This document shows positions 8,914 to 17,828 of a stretch of DNA of 64,000 nt, piece after piece. Where the stretch lies: NCBI RefSeq assembly GCF_030052995.1, contig NZ_JASJPW010000006.1:124001-188000 (forward strand), written 5' to 3'. The notes beneath the pieces were generated by a model that worked only from the letters and a program-made list of their open reading frames with translations, did no database searches and was not told the origin of the DNA. Position numbers and translations under genes: made by a program. Every line of letters begins with the position of its first letter. The stretch's first letter is position 1. This DNA comes from Gemmobacter sp. 24YEA27 (GTDB taxonomy: Bacteria > Pseudomonadota > Alphaproteobacteria > Rhodobacterales > Rhodobacteraceae).

Positions 8914-11900
8914 CGATCAGCAGATGGGACGATCGGATGCCGGGCAAAAAACCTCACTTACCGGCGCTGCCGCAGCGCAGGCAGGCTATGACTACCAGGT
9001 CGACGTGTCGATCTTGGCGGCATTACGTCTTCTCCTGATCACCAAGGCGGCCAGCCGGCTCATCCTCGAACCCGCTAATGAAGAAGACCTCGAAGCGGAC
9101 CTGGCGCCGGACGTGCCCGGGCGTGTTGAGCCGAGCGCCGTGGTGGCGGGTGGCTACAAACTCGTCATCCAAGTCAAGCGGCGGAGCGGAGAACCTTGGT
9201 CGATCGACGATTTTCGCGCGTTGCTCAAGCATGGCAAGGCGCGGCGGCCCGCGTTTCAGCATCTCGACAATCCGGCAACGCGCTATCTTCTTGTCACCAG
9301 CGCCGATGCGAAAGGCGTGGCCCGCGACCTTCTGGTCAACGACTTTGAAGAAGCCTCCGACGGAAACGCCTTTCCAACGACCCTCAAGTCGACACTGAAG
9401 AGCAGCCCTGAAGGTAGGGTGGCGATCTGGGGCAGTCTAACCGAAAAGCAGCTCGCGTCCGATCTGCGCGACCTGATGTCCGACTTGCTGCACGTCCCCA
9501 AGGCACGACAAAGCGACCTGCTGCTCGATCTCCGCGGAGAAGCGAAGCGGCGAATGCGCGCCTCGACCCCCGGAATTTGGACGCGCCAGGACTTGCTTGG
9601 CACGGTGAGAAAATATGGTGGTTTTCTCGCGAGTTCTTCCAGCCTTGAACTCTTCGTTCCACCGTCCAATTTCGACCAGATGACCAAGCTTCTCGAACAG
9701 CGCAGCGCGATCATTATCCGTGGCCCATCGGGTACGGGCAAGACGCAGGCAGCCCTCAAGCTGTGCGAGCTCGCCCGGGACCGTGACGGAACACTGGAGA
9801 TCGTGACAGTAGGACCCGACGACAGTCCGACCAGCACGCGCAAGTTGGTCGATACCGGCCCCACCTTATACTATGTCGAGGACCCTTGGGGTCAGTATAG
9901 CCTGCGCGGCGGGTCCGAGGCCTGGACCACGCAATTGCCACGCCTTCTGGAAAAGGCAAGGCCGGACCACTTATATGTAATCACTTCACGCGACGACATG
10001 ATGCGCAGCGCCGACGTGGGAACCGGGCTCAATCATTGGTCGATCGAGCTCGATGGCGATCAATATAACGACGGTCCGCTCATCGCGATCCACGACAACC
10101 GCATGGACCAGTTGCCGTCCGACCTGCAGGCGAAGGCTTTCGCGTTTCGCGCAGATGCGCTGCAGGCGTTCGAGACCCCTCTCGAGATCGATCTCTATTT
10201 CAAGGAATTGCAAGAAGGCCCTGCGGAGGGCGAAGCGGACCACATTTTCTTCCGGCGGCTTCGGGAGACCGCGCACCGGGAAGCGGTGCAGAATGAAGTC
10301 GGAAAATATCTTTCAAAAATCTGCAGCGCGGGGCTATCCGCCATCGTCTGGGCATTGCTGGCGGCCCGATCACAGTTCGACCGCGCGCACCTGACAGCGC
10401 TTCAACGCACGCTCCGCAGGATCGCGCCATCGCTCGGCGACGAACTTGACAAAGTCGTCGACCGTCTGGTGGCAACCCGTCATCTGCGCCAGCCTGCGCG
10501 AATTGTGGCATTCGCCCATCCAAGCGTCAAAGAGGGCTTCGAGGCTTTCCTGCTGGCGAATTGGCCGCGTAGTGAGGGTGCGCTCGAAATGCTCATCGCG
10601 GCGCTCACAAAGCTTGGCGGTGGCTACAGCGAGTGGGGGCTGGAAACCGCGGCGAGAGCGTTTCAAGTGACCAAGGAGTTTAGCAAGAGGATCGAGGGTC
10701 TCGACCCGCCCTTCGACATCGATCCGGAAGCTCAGGCAGCGATCGACACATGGCTGGACGACAGCTTAATCGACGAAAAGTCTGATTTCTCGCCACTGCT
10801 CGAATTGTCGATCGATGTGGGATCGAGCGGGTCGGTGCCGAGCGAGGTGGCGCGCTGGCTTCTCTTGGGCGTGCAGCGTGGCGCGTCAGTCTTCCTCGAG
10901 AATTGGAAGCCACCTACCTATTCCGACGCCTGGTACAACCGTATCGCAGCGGATCCCTTGACAGCCCAGGTAGCGGCACGCTTCGTGCGTGACGCTCTGC
11001 CGTGGGAGCAAGGCGGCTTTAGTCGCGACTTTCCTAAGAAATTGGATCGCATCGCGCCCGACCTTGCGTTTGCATATTGCGAGGCCGCTAGGAAAATGGT
11101 CGGCAATGGTTTCGAATCCAACGCCGAAGCCGTGGCAGTCGGGGCCGTCCGCGATCTCGCGGCCTTTGCGCCGGTTATCGAAGCCGCTCTGGATGATCTC
11201 TCAAGCATCCAACGCTATTACGCGCAGGACGGAGCCGAGGAATGGCGAGCGATCAAGGATGGCGAGCGCGATTATGCCGTCGAGGAAGGGCATCTGTCCA
11301 ATCATGAAGGTGACGGTTACACTTCGGGCGTCTTCGTTGACGCCTATATCGCTCAGCTGCGCCACGACGGACGCTGGCAGGACATCGCCGCCCACCCCCG
11401 CGTGGACGAGCTGCTCCAAGCCTGGGCGCGTGATATCGCCACATCTTCCGAACGCCCCGAGAGCGTTGAACTTCGCGAACTGATGTGGCGCAGTCAGGAC
11501 AAGCCGTCTGAGGATCAGACCTGGTGGGCTGTGCGAGATAATTGGTACCCCGAACTTGCAGTCGACCTACGCTCACGCTTAATGGCCGATCCACCTGAAG
11601 GCCAGTTGCGGTTGGAACTAGTCAGAACCGCCGTCCTGTGTGCGCCCGACATACTAATCGAGGTGATCAACGCGCTTAGCAAGAGGCCAGCAGCGCAGTT
11701 GCGACTGGTCGTCGACGTGTGGGAAGCCCGCGGACGGCTTGAGGTGAAGGGACGTTCCGCCAAGCTCGCGCAGATTTCCGAAAGGATCTCGCCGGATCTT
11801 GGCGAGATTTCTGACGCGCTTGGGTTCAGGAAACGCCCCGCGAAGGGTGTAGGCGCCACCGCGCTCGCCCACATTCTCAGCACGATCGGGTGCCTGTCCG

Positions 11901-12934
11901 TCTCCACGCTGAAATCGCTCTTCCCGATCATCGTCGCGAGCGGTGGCGATGCCACAGAGGCTGTGAAGCGGTGGCTAATCGTTGCCGACGACAATGATGA
12001 CGCGCACGCCGCGGCTGAGGCAGCCGTAGTGCTTGGCAGTAAGCCTCTCATGGACCTTGCTTTGAATCACAAGCGCGCAGATGCGCGGTGCGTCGCGCTC
12101 ATCGCGCTCGCAAAGGCACACGACACACCATTGCCGGACGCGCTCCTGAAACTTTCAAACGATCCTGGCAGCCGGGTCCGCCGTGCTTTGGTCGCAGTCC
12201 TCAAGAACCGTCCTCATCCTGATCACCTCGCCGCGTTGCGCTCGCTCATTCACGACACCTGGTCGGACAACGACGCATATCATCATGAGCCCGAGTCGCA
12301 TCCGATTGCCAGGGGAGCGATAGAGGCGCTTGCCCATTATGATGATCTTCCGGAGGATTTGGGACCTGAGCTTATGGCTCTTGCAGACCGCACGCCTGAT
12401 CGTGGGGTGAGCCAGGACGCCCTCATTGTGGCAGCCAACGCGTTCGGTGCGGATATACGCATGAAGCTATGGGAAATGGCGTTGATGCCTGCATCCCGCT
12501 GGATCCGGCTAGATGCACTCGATGCGTTGGCAGATGCTGATTTTGTCGATCAGGAAATCGTGGCGCAGGTAACGGCGCCCTTACTTCTCAAACTCCCGGC
12601 TGTCCTCGCCGTGCCGGCCGCTGTCCTGCTCTGCAATCATGCAACTCCGATGCAAACGGTGAGCGTCTTCGAGCGCGTCGCCAGCTCGAACAACCACCGC
12701 ACCCTCTTGCTGGTCGGTGCGGCAACGCTCGCGCCCAACCATCCAGTGGAAGCCGATCAGATCCTTGATCTGCTAGAACCCGGTCATCCAGCGCGAGACT
12801 TGCTGTCGGCAGCAGCTCCCCTCCCAACGTCCGTGCTGGACGGTCTCGGCAAGGTTCGCCTGCGCCGCGCGGTACGTGAGCGGCTAGGTGATCGACTGAT
12901 TGATCCGCCGGTAACTGGAACGGCCTCCATTTAG
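8900..12934 (+). CDS. Cap4/DUF4297-like nuclease + STAND NTPase + helical repeats (Avs-like)
   Basis: A 1344-residue protein. The ATG at 8900 overlaps the previous stop by 14 bp; an in-frame GTG much further upstream lies in non-homologous shadow sequence and was rejected. Residues about 25-100 resemble the Cap4/DUF4297 nuclease (GYDYQVDVSILAALRLLL, an acidic EEDLEADL, then LVIQVKRR). A Walker A GPSGTGKT lies near 275-282, followed by YYVEDPWG and LYVITSRDD, as in nSTAND3 ATPases. The last 700 residues are alpha-helical, with HEAT-like units near the end (LIALAKAHDTPLPDALLKLS, VRRALVAVLK). The architecture nuclease-NTPase-sensor matches antiviral STAND proteins: repeats detect a phage protein and the nuclease kills. 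The trigger is unknown. Confidence 0.87.
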   Translation: MLTSDDQQMGRSDAGQKTSLTGAAAAQAGYDYQVDVSILAALRLLLITKAASRLILEPANEEDLEADLAPDVPGRVEPSAVVAGGYKLVIQVKRRSGEPWSIDDFRALLKHGKARRPAFQHLDNPATRYLLVTSADAKGVARDLLVNDFEEASDGNAFPTTLKSTLKSSPEGRVAIWGSLTEKQLASDLRDLMSDLLHVPKARQSDLLLDLRGEAKRRMRASTPGIWTRQDLLGTVRKYGGFLASSSSLELFVPPSNFDQMTKLLEQRSAIIIRGPSGTGKTQAALKLCELARDRDGTLEIVTVGPDDSPTSTRKLVDTGPTLYYVEDPWGQYSLRGGSEAWTTQLPRLLEKARPDHLYVITSRDDMMRSADVGTGLNHWSIELDGDQYNDGPLIAIHDNRMDQLPSDLQAKAFAFRADALQAFETPLEIDLYFKELQEGPAEGEADHIFFRRLRETAHREAVQNEVGKYLSKICSAGLSAIVWALLAARSQFDRAHLTALQRTLRRIAPSLGDELDKVVDRLVATRHLRQPARIVAFAHPSVKEGFEAFLLANWPRSEGALEMLIAALTKLGGGYSEWGLETAARAFQVTKEFSKRIEGLDPPFDIDPEAQAAIDTWLDDSLIDEKSDFSPLLELSIDVGSSGSVPSEVARWLLLGVQRGASVFLENWKPPTYSDAWYNRIAADPLTAQVAARFVRDALPWEQGGFSRDFPKKLDRIAPDLAFAYCEAARKMVGNGFESNAEAVAVGAVRDLAAFAPVIEAALDDLSSIQRYYAQDGAEEWRAIKDGERDYAVEEGHLSNHEGDGYTSGVFVDAYIAQLRHDGRWQDIAAHPRVDELLQAWARDIATSSERPESVELRELMWRSQDKPSEDQTWWAVRDNWYPELAVDLRSRLMADPPEGQLRLELVRTAVLCAPDILIEVINALSKRPAAQLRLVVDVWEARGRLEVKGRSAKLAQISERISPDLGEISDALGFRKRPAKGVGATALAHILSTIGCLSVSTLKSLFPIIVASGGDATEAVKRWLIVADDNDDAHAAAEAAVVLGSKPLMDLALNHKRADARCVALIALAKAHDTPLPDALLKLSNDPGSRVRRALVAVLKNRPHPDHLAALRSLIHDTWSDNDAYHHEPESHPIARGAIEALAHYDDLPEDLGPELMALADRTPDRGVSQDALIVAANAFGADIRMKLWEMALMPASRWIRLDALDALADADFVDQEIVAQVTAPLLLKLPAVLAVPAAVLLCNHATPMQTVSVFERVASSNNHRTLLLVGAATLAPNHPVEADQILDLLEPGHPARDLLSAAAPLPTSVLDGLGKVRLRRAVRERLGDRLIDPPVTGTASI

Positions 12935-13344
12935 CGCAGCGCCATCGTCTCGCGGGCACCGACATTCGCGTGCCGAGGCTGGCCGAGCCGCAACGTCTCG
13001 GCAATCCAGCGCTCAACGGGCTCTTTGCGGCATTCGAACAGCCGGGCTGGGGGCCAGACGGGCTGCTCATCGACGGCATCGTCTAACCCGAACGAACGGC
13101 GGCTTAGTTTTCGGCAACTGTGCTCAATGCCATCACCAAGTGAAATAAATTTGTTCGGCTTCACCAGACGGCACCTCGGCGGCGTGGCGCAAGCAGATCG
13201 AGGCACTCCTTTAACGTACGGCGGTCACGGGAAGCATCCGCAAATTGCACGGCACGCTGTTTGAATGTCCGCTTGTCCAGCTTTGCTGCAAGAGTCACGC
13301 TGCATCGCCGTCCGTCAGCTTTCCGCCCAAGTTGCCCACACGCC
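12935..13344. other. gap with coding-like remnant, no intact gene
   Basis: No complete gene is supported here. Plus-strand codons from about 12940 to the TAA at 13084-13086 read like the last 48 residues of a real protein (LAGTDIRVPRLAEPQ... ending LLIDGIV) with the GC-rich third positions of local genes, but no start or recognisable domain. It may be the 3' stump of a lost gene marking the edge of the defence island. The remaining 250 bp up to the AraC gene show nothing I can name. Confidence 0.3.
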
Positions 13345-14244
13345 TCACACATCAACCCGCGGAATGAAGCTGCTGCGGATCTCCTGCCCGTCCCGTGCCG
13401 GCGGCGCCCCGAAGAGGCGGCGATACTCGCGACTGAACTGCGACGGGCTTTCATACCCGATGGCATAGCCGATCCGCGCGACATCGGCGGTGTCGGCGAG
13501 TAGCAGGCGACGCGCCTCCTGCAGACGTAACTGCTTCTGGTATTGCACCGGCGTCATCGCCGTCACGGCCTTGAAGTGGCGGTGGAATGTGGCGGGACTC
13601 ATCCCCGCGACATCGGCCAGGTCCCGCACGTTCAACTGACCCGCAAAGCCCTCGCGGATGCAGGCGACGGCCCGACCGATCCGCGCCATATGGCTGCCAG
13701 CCAACCCGATCTGGCGAAGCGCGGGCCCCATCGGTCCGTTCAGCAAGAGCCAGGTGATCTCGCGTCGGATCATCGGCGCAAGGATTTCAATGTCACGCGG
13801 CCGGGCGCAGAGGGTCAGCAGGCGGCAGAGCGGATCGACAAGCTCCGGATCAAGGCCATGAACCGCCAGCGCCGCCGCGGCGGGCGCCTCCTCTGCTCCC
13901 CCCAACTCCAGCAGCAGGTCGGAGATCGTCGCGGGATCCAGCGCGAGACTGAAGGCCAGATAGGGACGTTCCGGCGTCGCACGGGTGATCTCGGCCCGGA
14001 TCGGCACATCCATCGACGCGATCAGGCATTTCCCCTCATCATAGCGATAGGCCCGATCGCCGAGCATGCTGGTCTTGGCGCCCTGCACCACAACGCACAG
14101 CGAGGGGCGGTAGACAGCGTGGATTGGGCCGGTCGGTGCCGTGACCGAGGTCAGCAGCAGGCCATCGACCGGGGTTTCCCGGCCATGCGCGCGCCATTGG
14201 CGGTCAATCAGGTCCTTGAGCGGCAAGAGGTCATTGGTTTCCAT
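13345..14244 (-). CDS. AraC-family transcriptional regulator
   Basis: A 299-residue regulator with an AraC-type N-terminal ligand-binding domain (VDGLLLTSV...PSLCVVVQGAK...YRYDEGKCLI) and a C-terminal double HTH (LNVRDLADVAGMSPATFHRHFK, then ARIGYAIGYESPSQFSREYRRLFG). The start at 14244 (METNDLLPLK) is chosen because the extra upstream residues read through the divergent promoter region. It faces away from an aldo-keto reductase gene 175 bp off, the common arrangement in which the AraC protein senses a reactive carbonyl and activates the reductase. That link is inference from context. Confidence 0.92.
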   Translation of the reverse strand: METNDLLPLKDLIDRQWRAHGRETPVDGLLLTSVTAPTGPIHAVYRPSLCVVVQGAKTSMLGDRAYRYDEGKCLIASMDVPIRAEITRATPERPYLAFSLALDPATISDLLLELGGAEEAPAAAALAVHGLDPELVDPLCRLLTLCARPRDIEILAPMIRREITWLLLNGPMGPALRQIGLAGSHMARIGRAVACIREGFAGQLNVRDLADVAGMSPATFHRHFKAVTAMTPVQYQKQLRLQEARRLLLADTADVARIGYAIGYESPSQFSREYRRLFGAPPARDGQEIRSSFIPRVDV

Positions 14245-14419
14245 GCCCTGCAATCTAGTCGACGGCGTGGCAGGACGCATCCCGAATTCCACCCGAATGA
14301 GAGGATCGTGCAAGGATATGCGAGGATCCGCGTCGCCGGGTCGCATGGGACAGCGCTATCTTCACGGTGAGCCGGCGGCGTTGCCCCCGGCCCTGCCCCA
14401 CGCTGCGAAAGGAATTCCC

Positions 14420-15457
14420 ATGCGGTATCGCACTCTCGGCCCGAGCGGCCTTCTGGTCTCCGAACTCTGCCTCGGCACCATGACCTTTGGCGGATCGGAT
14501 GGCATGTGGGGCCAGATCGGCCAGTTGCAGCAAGATGAGGCAGACACGCTGGTCAGGGCCGCCTTTGACGCCGGGATCAATTTCATCGACACCGCCAATG
14601 TCTATGCAGGCGGAGAGAGCGAGCGGATCCTCGGTCAGGCGATCCGCAACCTCGGCATCCCCCGCGACGATATGGTGATCGCGACCAAGGTGCTGGGTCC
14701 GATGGGCGAAGGCCCGAACGCCCGCGGCGCTTCGCGCGCGCATATCATGGCACAGGCAAAGGCCAGCCTGTCGCGGTTGCAGATGGATCATATCGACCTC
14801 TACCAGATTCACGGCTTCGATCCGGTGACGCCGATGGCCGAGACGCTGGAGGCGCTCGACACGCTCGTGCGGCAGGGCCATGTGCGTTATGTCGGCCTGT
14901 CGAACTGGGCGGCCTGGCAGATCGTTAAGGCCATCGGCATTGCAGAGGCGCGGAAGCTGGCCCCGATCCTGTCCTTGCAGGCCTATTACACGCTCGTCGG
15001 TCGCGATCTTGAACGCGAGATCGCGCCGATGTTGCGCGCCGAAAGCCTTGGCCTGATGGTCTGGAGTCCGCTGGCGGGTGGCTTCCTCTCGGGAAAATAC
15101 AGCGGCGGCACTACCGCCAATGACGGCCGGAGAGCGAGCTTCAACTTCCCACCCGTGGATCTGGCGCGCGGCGATGCCGTCATCGAGGTGATGCGCGACA
15201 TCGCCTCAGCCAAGGACTGCACGGTGGCGCAAATAGCCCTCGCCTGGCTGCTGCACCAGCCGGTGGTCACCAGCGTGATCGTAGGCGCCAAGCGGATCGA
15301 GCAGTTGCAGGACAACATCCGCTCAACCGAGGTTTCGTTGTCGACCGAGGATCTGGCCGCGCTCGACAGCGTGACGAAACTGCCGCCTGAGTATCCGGGC
15401 TGGATGCTGGAGCGCCAATCGCAATACCGGGCACCCTTCGCCCCGCAAAAAGGCTGA
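14420..15457 (+). CDS. aldo/keto reductase
   Basis: A 345-residue NADPH-dependent aldo-keto reductase with a TIM-barrel fold. It begins MRYRTLGPSGLLVSELCLG. Catalytic residues are visible: Asp and Tyr in FIDTANVY, Lys in IATKVLG, and His in LYQIHGFD. The C-terminal part holds the cofactor-binding segment (SVIVGAKRIEQLQDN). Length is normal for the YhdN/Tas-like branch. It is probably co-regulated with the divergent AraC gene and with the PfpI-family gene that follows on the same strand, suggesting a small module against reactive aldehydes or electrophiles. The substrate cannot be read from sequence. Confidence 0.93.
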   Translation: MRYRTLGPSGLLVSELCLGTMTFGGSDGMWGQIGQLQQDEADTLVRAAFDAGINFIDTANVYAGGESERILGQAIRNLGIPRDDMVIATKVLGPMGEGPNARGASRAHIMAQAKASLSRLQMDHIDLYQIHGFDPVTPMAETLEALDTLVRQGHVRYVGLSNWAAWQIVKAIGIAEARKLAPILSLQAYYTLVGRDLEREIAPMLRAESLGLMVWSPLAGGFLSGKYSGGTTANDGRRASFNFPPVDLARGDAVIEVMRDIASAKDCTVAQIALAWLLHQPVVTSVIVGAKRIEQLQDNIRSTEVSLSTEDLAALDSVTKLPPEYPGWMLERQSQYRAPFAPQKG

Positions 15458-15573
15458 TCCCCGCGCAGCTCTCCGCCGCATCCGTGGCGGGGAGCTTGTA
15501 GTATTCCGCTAACACCCGCCCCGCCGCCCCCTGCCCTATCCTGCCCGTACCGTCAGCAAAGGGAGGATGCGAG

Positions 15574-16131
15574 ATGGCGAAGATCCTGATGATCACCGGC
15601 GACTTCACCGAGGACTATGAAACCATGGTCCCGTTCCAGACGCTGCTGGCCTGTGGCCACAGCGTCGATGCCGTCTGTCCCGGAAAGAAGGCCGGCGATA
15701 CGGTCAAGACCGCGATCCATGATTTCGAGGGCGACCAAACCTATTCCGAAAAGCCGGGCCACAACTTCGCGCTGAACGCCGATTTCGACACGGTGGATGC
15801 GGCCAGCTATGACGCGCTGGTCGTGCCCGGTGGTCGCGCCCCAGAGTATCTGCGCTTGAATGCCGAGGCTCTGGCTAAGGTCCGCCACTTCTTCGATGCG
15901 AACAAACCCGTCGCGGCAATCTGCCACGGTGCGCAGCTACTGGCCGCCGCCGGGGTTCTCAAGGGCCGCACCTGCTCAGCCTATCCGGCCTGCGCCTATG
16001 AGGTCACCGCCTCGGGTGGCACTTTCGCGGATATTGCGGTGACAGAGGCCGTGACCGATGGCAATCTGGTGACAGCGCCCGCCTGGCCCGCGCATCCCGC
16101 CTGGCTGAAACAGTTCATGGCGATCCTCTGA
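15574..16131 (+). CDS. DJ-1/PfpI family protein
   Basis: A 185-residue DJ-1/PfpI superfamily protein. The nucleophilic cysteine lies in [14 protein letters not shown], near residue 114, with an early acidic residue (GDFTEDYE) and the family turn [12 protein letters not shown]. Members act as glyoxalase III, deglycase-like or stress chaperone enzymes, or as amidotransferase-like hydrolases. It lies 116 bp after the aldo-keto reductase, and both could detoxify dicarbonyls. A Shine-Dalgarno GGGAGG is present before the ATG. The 25-bp gap to the next gene suggests co-transcription. Confidence 0.93.
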   Translation: MAKILMITGDFTEDYETMVPFQTLLACGHSVDAVCPGKKAGDTVKTAIHDFEGDQTYSEKPGHNFALNADFDTVDAASYDALVVPGGRAPEYLRLNAEALAKVRHFFDANKPVAAICHGAQLLAAAGVLKGRTCSAYPACAYEVTASGGTFADIAVTEAVTDGNLVTAPAWPAHPAWLKQFMAIL

Positions 16132-16156
16132 CATCAACGGGAAGGGAGGCCCTGCG

Positions 16157-16519
16157 ATGTGCGAGCTTTTCATCAAGGCCGATGCCGAACAATGGCAAAG
16201 CCGCACCCATTCGCTCCGCATCGACGGGGTCGCCACCTCGATCCGCATCGAGAACCATTTCTGGGACACATTGACCGAGATCGGTGCGCGCGACGGGATG
16301 ACCGTCGCGCAGCTGATCACCCGGCTCTGGCATGAGGCGATGGATGCCGATCACGACCTCGGCAATTTCACCTCGTTCCTGCGGGTCTGCTGCAACCGTT
16401 ACCACGCCCTGATCGCGGCCGGCGATATCTCGGCCAACCTTTCGGTGCCAATCGCGAGCCATCCGGCCCGCGAGATCCTGGCCCGCGAAACCGCCCGCCG
16501 GAACCTGAGGGTGAACTGA
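16157..16519 (+). CDS. ribbon-helix-helix domain protein (RHH_4 type)
   Basis: A 120-residue protein whose first 75 residues fit the RHH_4 family: a strand (THSLRIDGVATSIRIE), then NHFWDTLTEIGARDGMTVAQLITRLWHEA. Such proteins are small DNA-binding or structural regulators common in alphaproteobacteria. The gene lies 25 bp downstream of the PfpI gene with GGGAGG before the ATG, so it is probably the last gene of that operon. The target is unknown. Confidence 0.85.
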   Translation: MCELFIKADAEQWQSRTHSLRIDGVATSIRIENHFWDTLTEIGARDGMTVAQLITRLWHEAMDADHDLGNFTSFLRVCCNRYHALIAAGDISANLSVPIASHPAREILARETARRNLRVN

Positions 16520-16608
16520 GGGCGCGCTTGCTGCGACGGCATCAATCGTCAATACGACAGCGAGCGGGTATCCGGGCGCGATATCGCCACTTGCAAAATC
16601 CACAACGC

Positions 16609-16702
16609 GTCGATAAATTTGAAAGAAATCGACACGATACCCACACCTGTCGATAGCATCGACACATGAACCTCACATGTCGATCAAAGCTCAGGTGATC
16701 GA
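16609..16702. promoter_or_regulatory. cluster of TGTCGAT half-sites at the fic promoter
   Basis: A 17-bp palindrome, TGTCGAT-AGC-ATCGACA (16648-16664), is flanked by further half-sites: GTCGAT at 16609, ATCGAC at 16628, TGTCGAT at 16678 and ATCGACA at 16698. The last two lie inside the first codons of fic. The spacing suggests cooperative binding of a repressor over the promoter and start. The Fic protein ends in a winged-HTH-like segment and is the obvious candidate for autoregulation. Confidence 0.55.
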
Positions 16703-17792
16703 CATGAACTTCCGCCCAGACCGCCCTTTCAACGACCTCCCCGCGCTTCCGCCGAAGCAGGACATAGAGACCAAGGCAGTCCTGAAGGCCTGTATCGAGG
16801 CGCGCGCGGCATTGGCGGAACTGCGGGTGTCCGGCCAGATCATCCCCAATCAAGCCGTGCTCATCAACTCGATCCCGCTGCTTGAAGCCCAGGCAAGTTC
16901 GGAGATCGAGAATATCGTCACAACGACCGACCGCCTGTTCCGCTTTGCCAATGACGTCGGCGGCCAGGCCGACCCTGCGACCAAGGAGGCGCTGCGCTAC
17001 CGCACGGCCCTGCACCGGGGGTTCAGCATGCTGGAGCAGCGCCCGCTCTCGACAGCCATCGCGGTCGAGGTCTGCTGCACAATCAAGGGGGTTGCGCTCG
17101 ACATCCGCAACACACCCGGCACCGCCCTGATGAACGACACCACCGGCGCAGTGATCTACACCCCGCCCGAGGGCGAAGACTTGCTGCGCGCCAAGCTCGC
17201 CAACTGGGAGCGCTACATCCACGAGGCCGAGGAGATCGACCCACTGATCCGGCTGGCTGTGATGCATTATCAGTTTGAGGCGATCCATCCCTTCATCGAC
17301 GGCAACGGTCGGACCGGGCGCGTGCTGAACCTGCTCTATCTGGTCGACAAGGGGCTGCTGGACATCCCGGTCCTCTACCTCAGCCGGCACATCATCCAGA
17401 ACAAGGCCCACTACTATCGGTATCTTCTGGAGGTCACCACCCGGGGTGCCTGGGAGCAATGGCTGCTGTTCATACTCGAGGCCGTCCGCGCGACGGCGGA
17501 GTGGACAACGGGTCGGATCAGGGCGATCCGCGACCTTCTGGAACAGACGGCTACACAGCTGCGCCAGAGCCAGCCGAAGATCTATTCACGGGAACTGGTC
17601 GAGCTGATCTTTGTGAACCCCTATTGCCGGATCAGCGATCTGGTCGACTCCGGGGTCGCCAAACGGCAGACAGCCGCAGTCTACCTCAAAGCGATGGTCA
17701 CTGAAGGGCTGCTCGAAGAGGTGAAGATCGGGCGCGAGAACCTCTATATCAATCCTGCATTGCTGGCCTTGCTGTCAGAGCCGCAACGGTAA
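16677..17792 (+). CDS. fic: Fic family protein, class II, with C-terminal winged HTH
   Basis: A 371-residue Fic AMP-transferase. The catalytic motif HPFIDGNGRTGR is complete near residues 203-214, so the active His, the anion hole and the final Arg are present. The N-terminal helix has the inhibitory motif S-x-x-x-E-N (ASSEIENI, about residue 75), which places it in class II, where the inhibitor is in the same chain. The last 70 residues (YSRELVELIF...GVAKRQTAAVYLKAMVTEGLLEEVKIGR) form a winged HTH, as in Fic/DOC regulators. Multiple half-sites overlap the start, implying autoregulation. The target protein is unknown. No separate antitoxin gene is adjacent, which fits class II. Confidence 0.93.
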   Translation: MSIKAQVIDMNFRPDRPFNDLPALPPKQDIETKAVLKACIEARAALAELRVSGQIIPNQAVLINSIPLLEAQASSEIENIVTTTDRLFRFANDVGGQADPATKEALRYRTALHRGFSMLEQRPLSTAIAVEVCCTIKGVALDIRNTPGTALMNDTTGAVIYTPPEGEDLLRAKLANWERYIHEAEEIDPLIRLAVMHYQFEAIHPFIDGNGRTGRVLNLLYLVDKGLLDIPVLYLSRHIIQNKAHYYRYLLEVTTRGAWEQWLLFILEAVRATAEWTTGRIRAIRDLLEQTATQLRQSQPKIYSRELVELIFVNPYCRISDLVDSGVAKRQTAAVYLKAMVTEGLLEEVKIGRENLYINPALLALLSEPQR

Positions 17793-17828
17793 TCCGCCCT
17801 GGGCAACCGGCAGACAAGGAGTCCGGAC

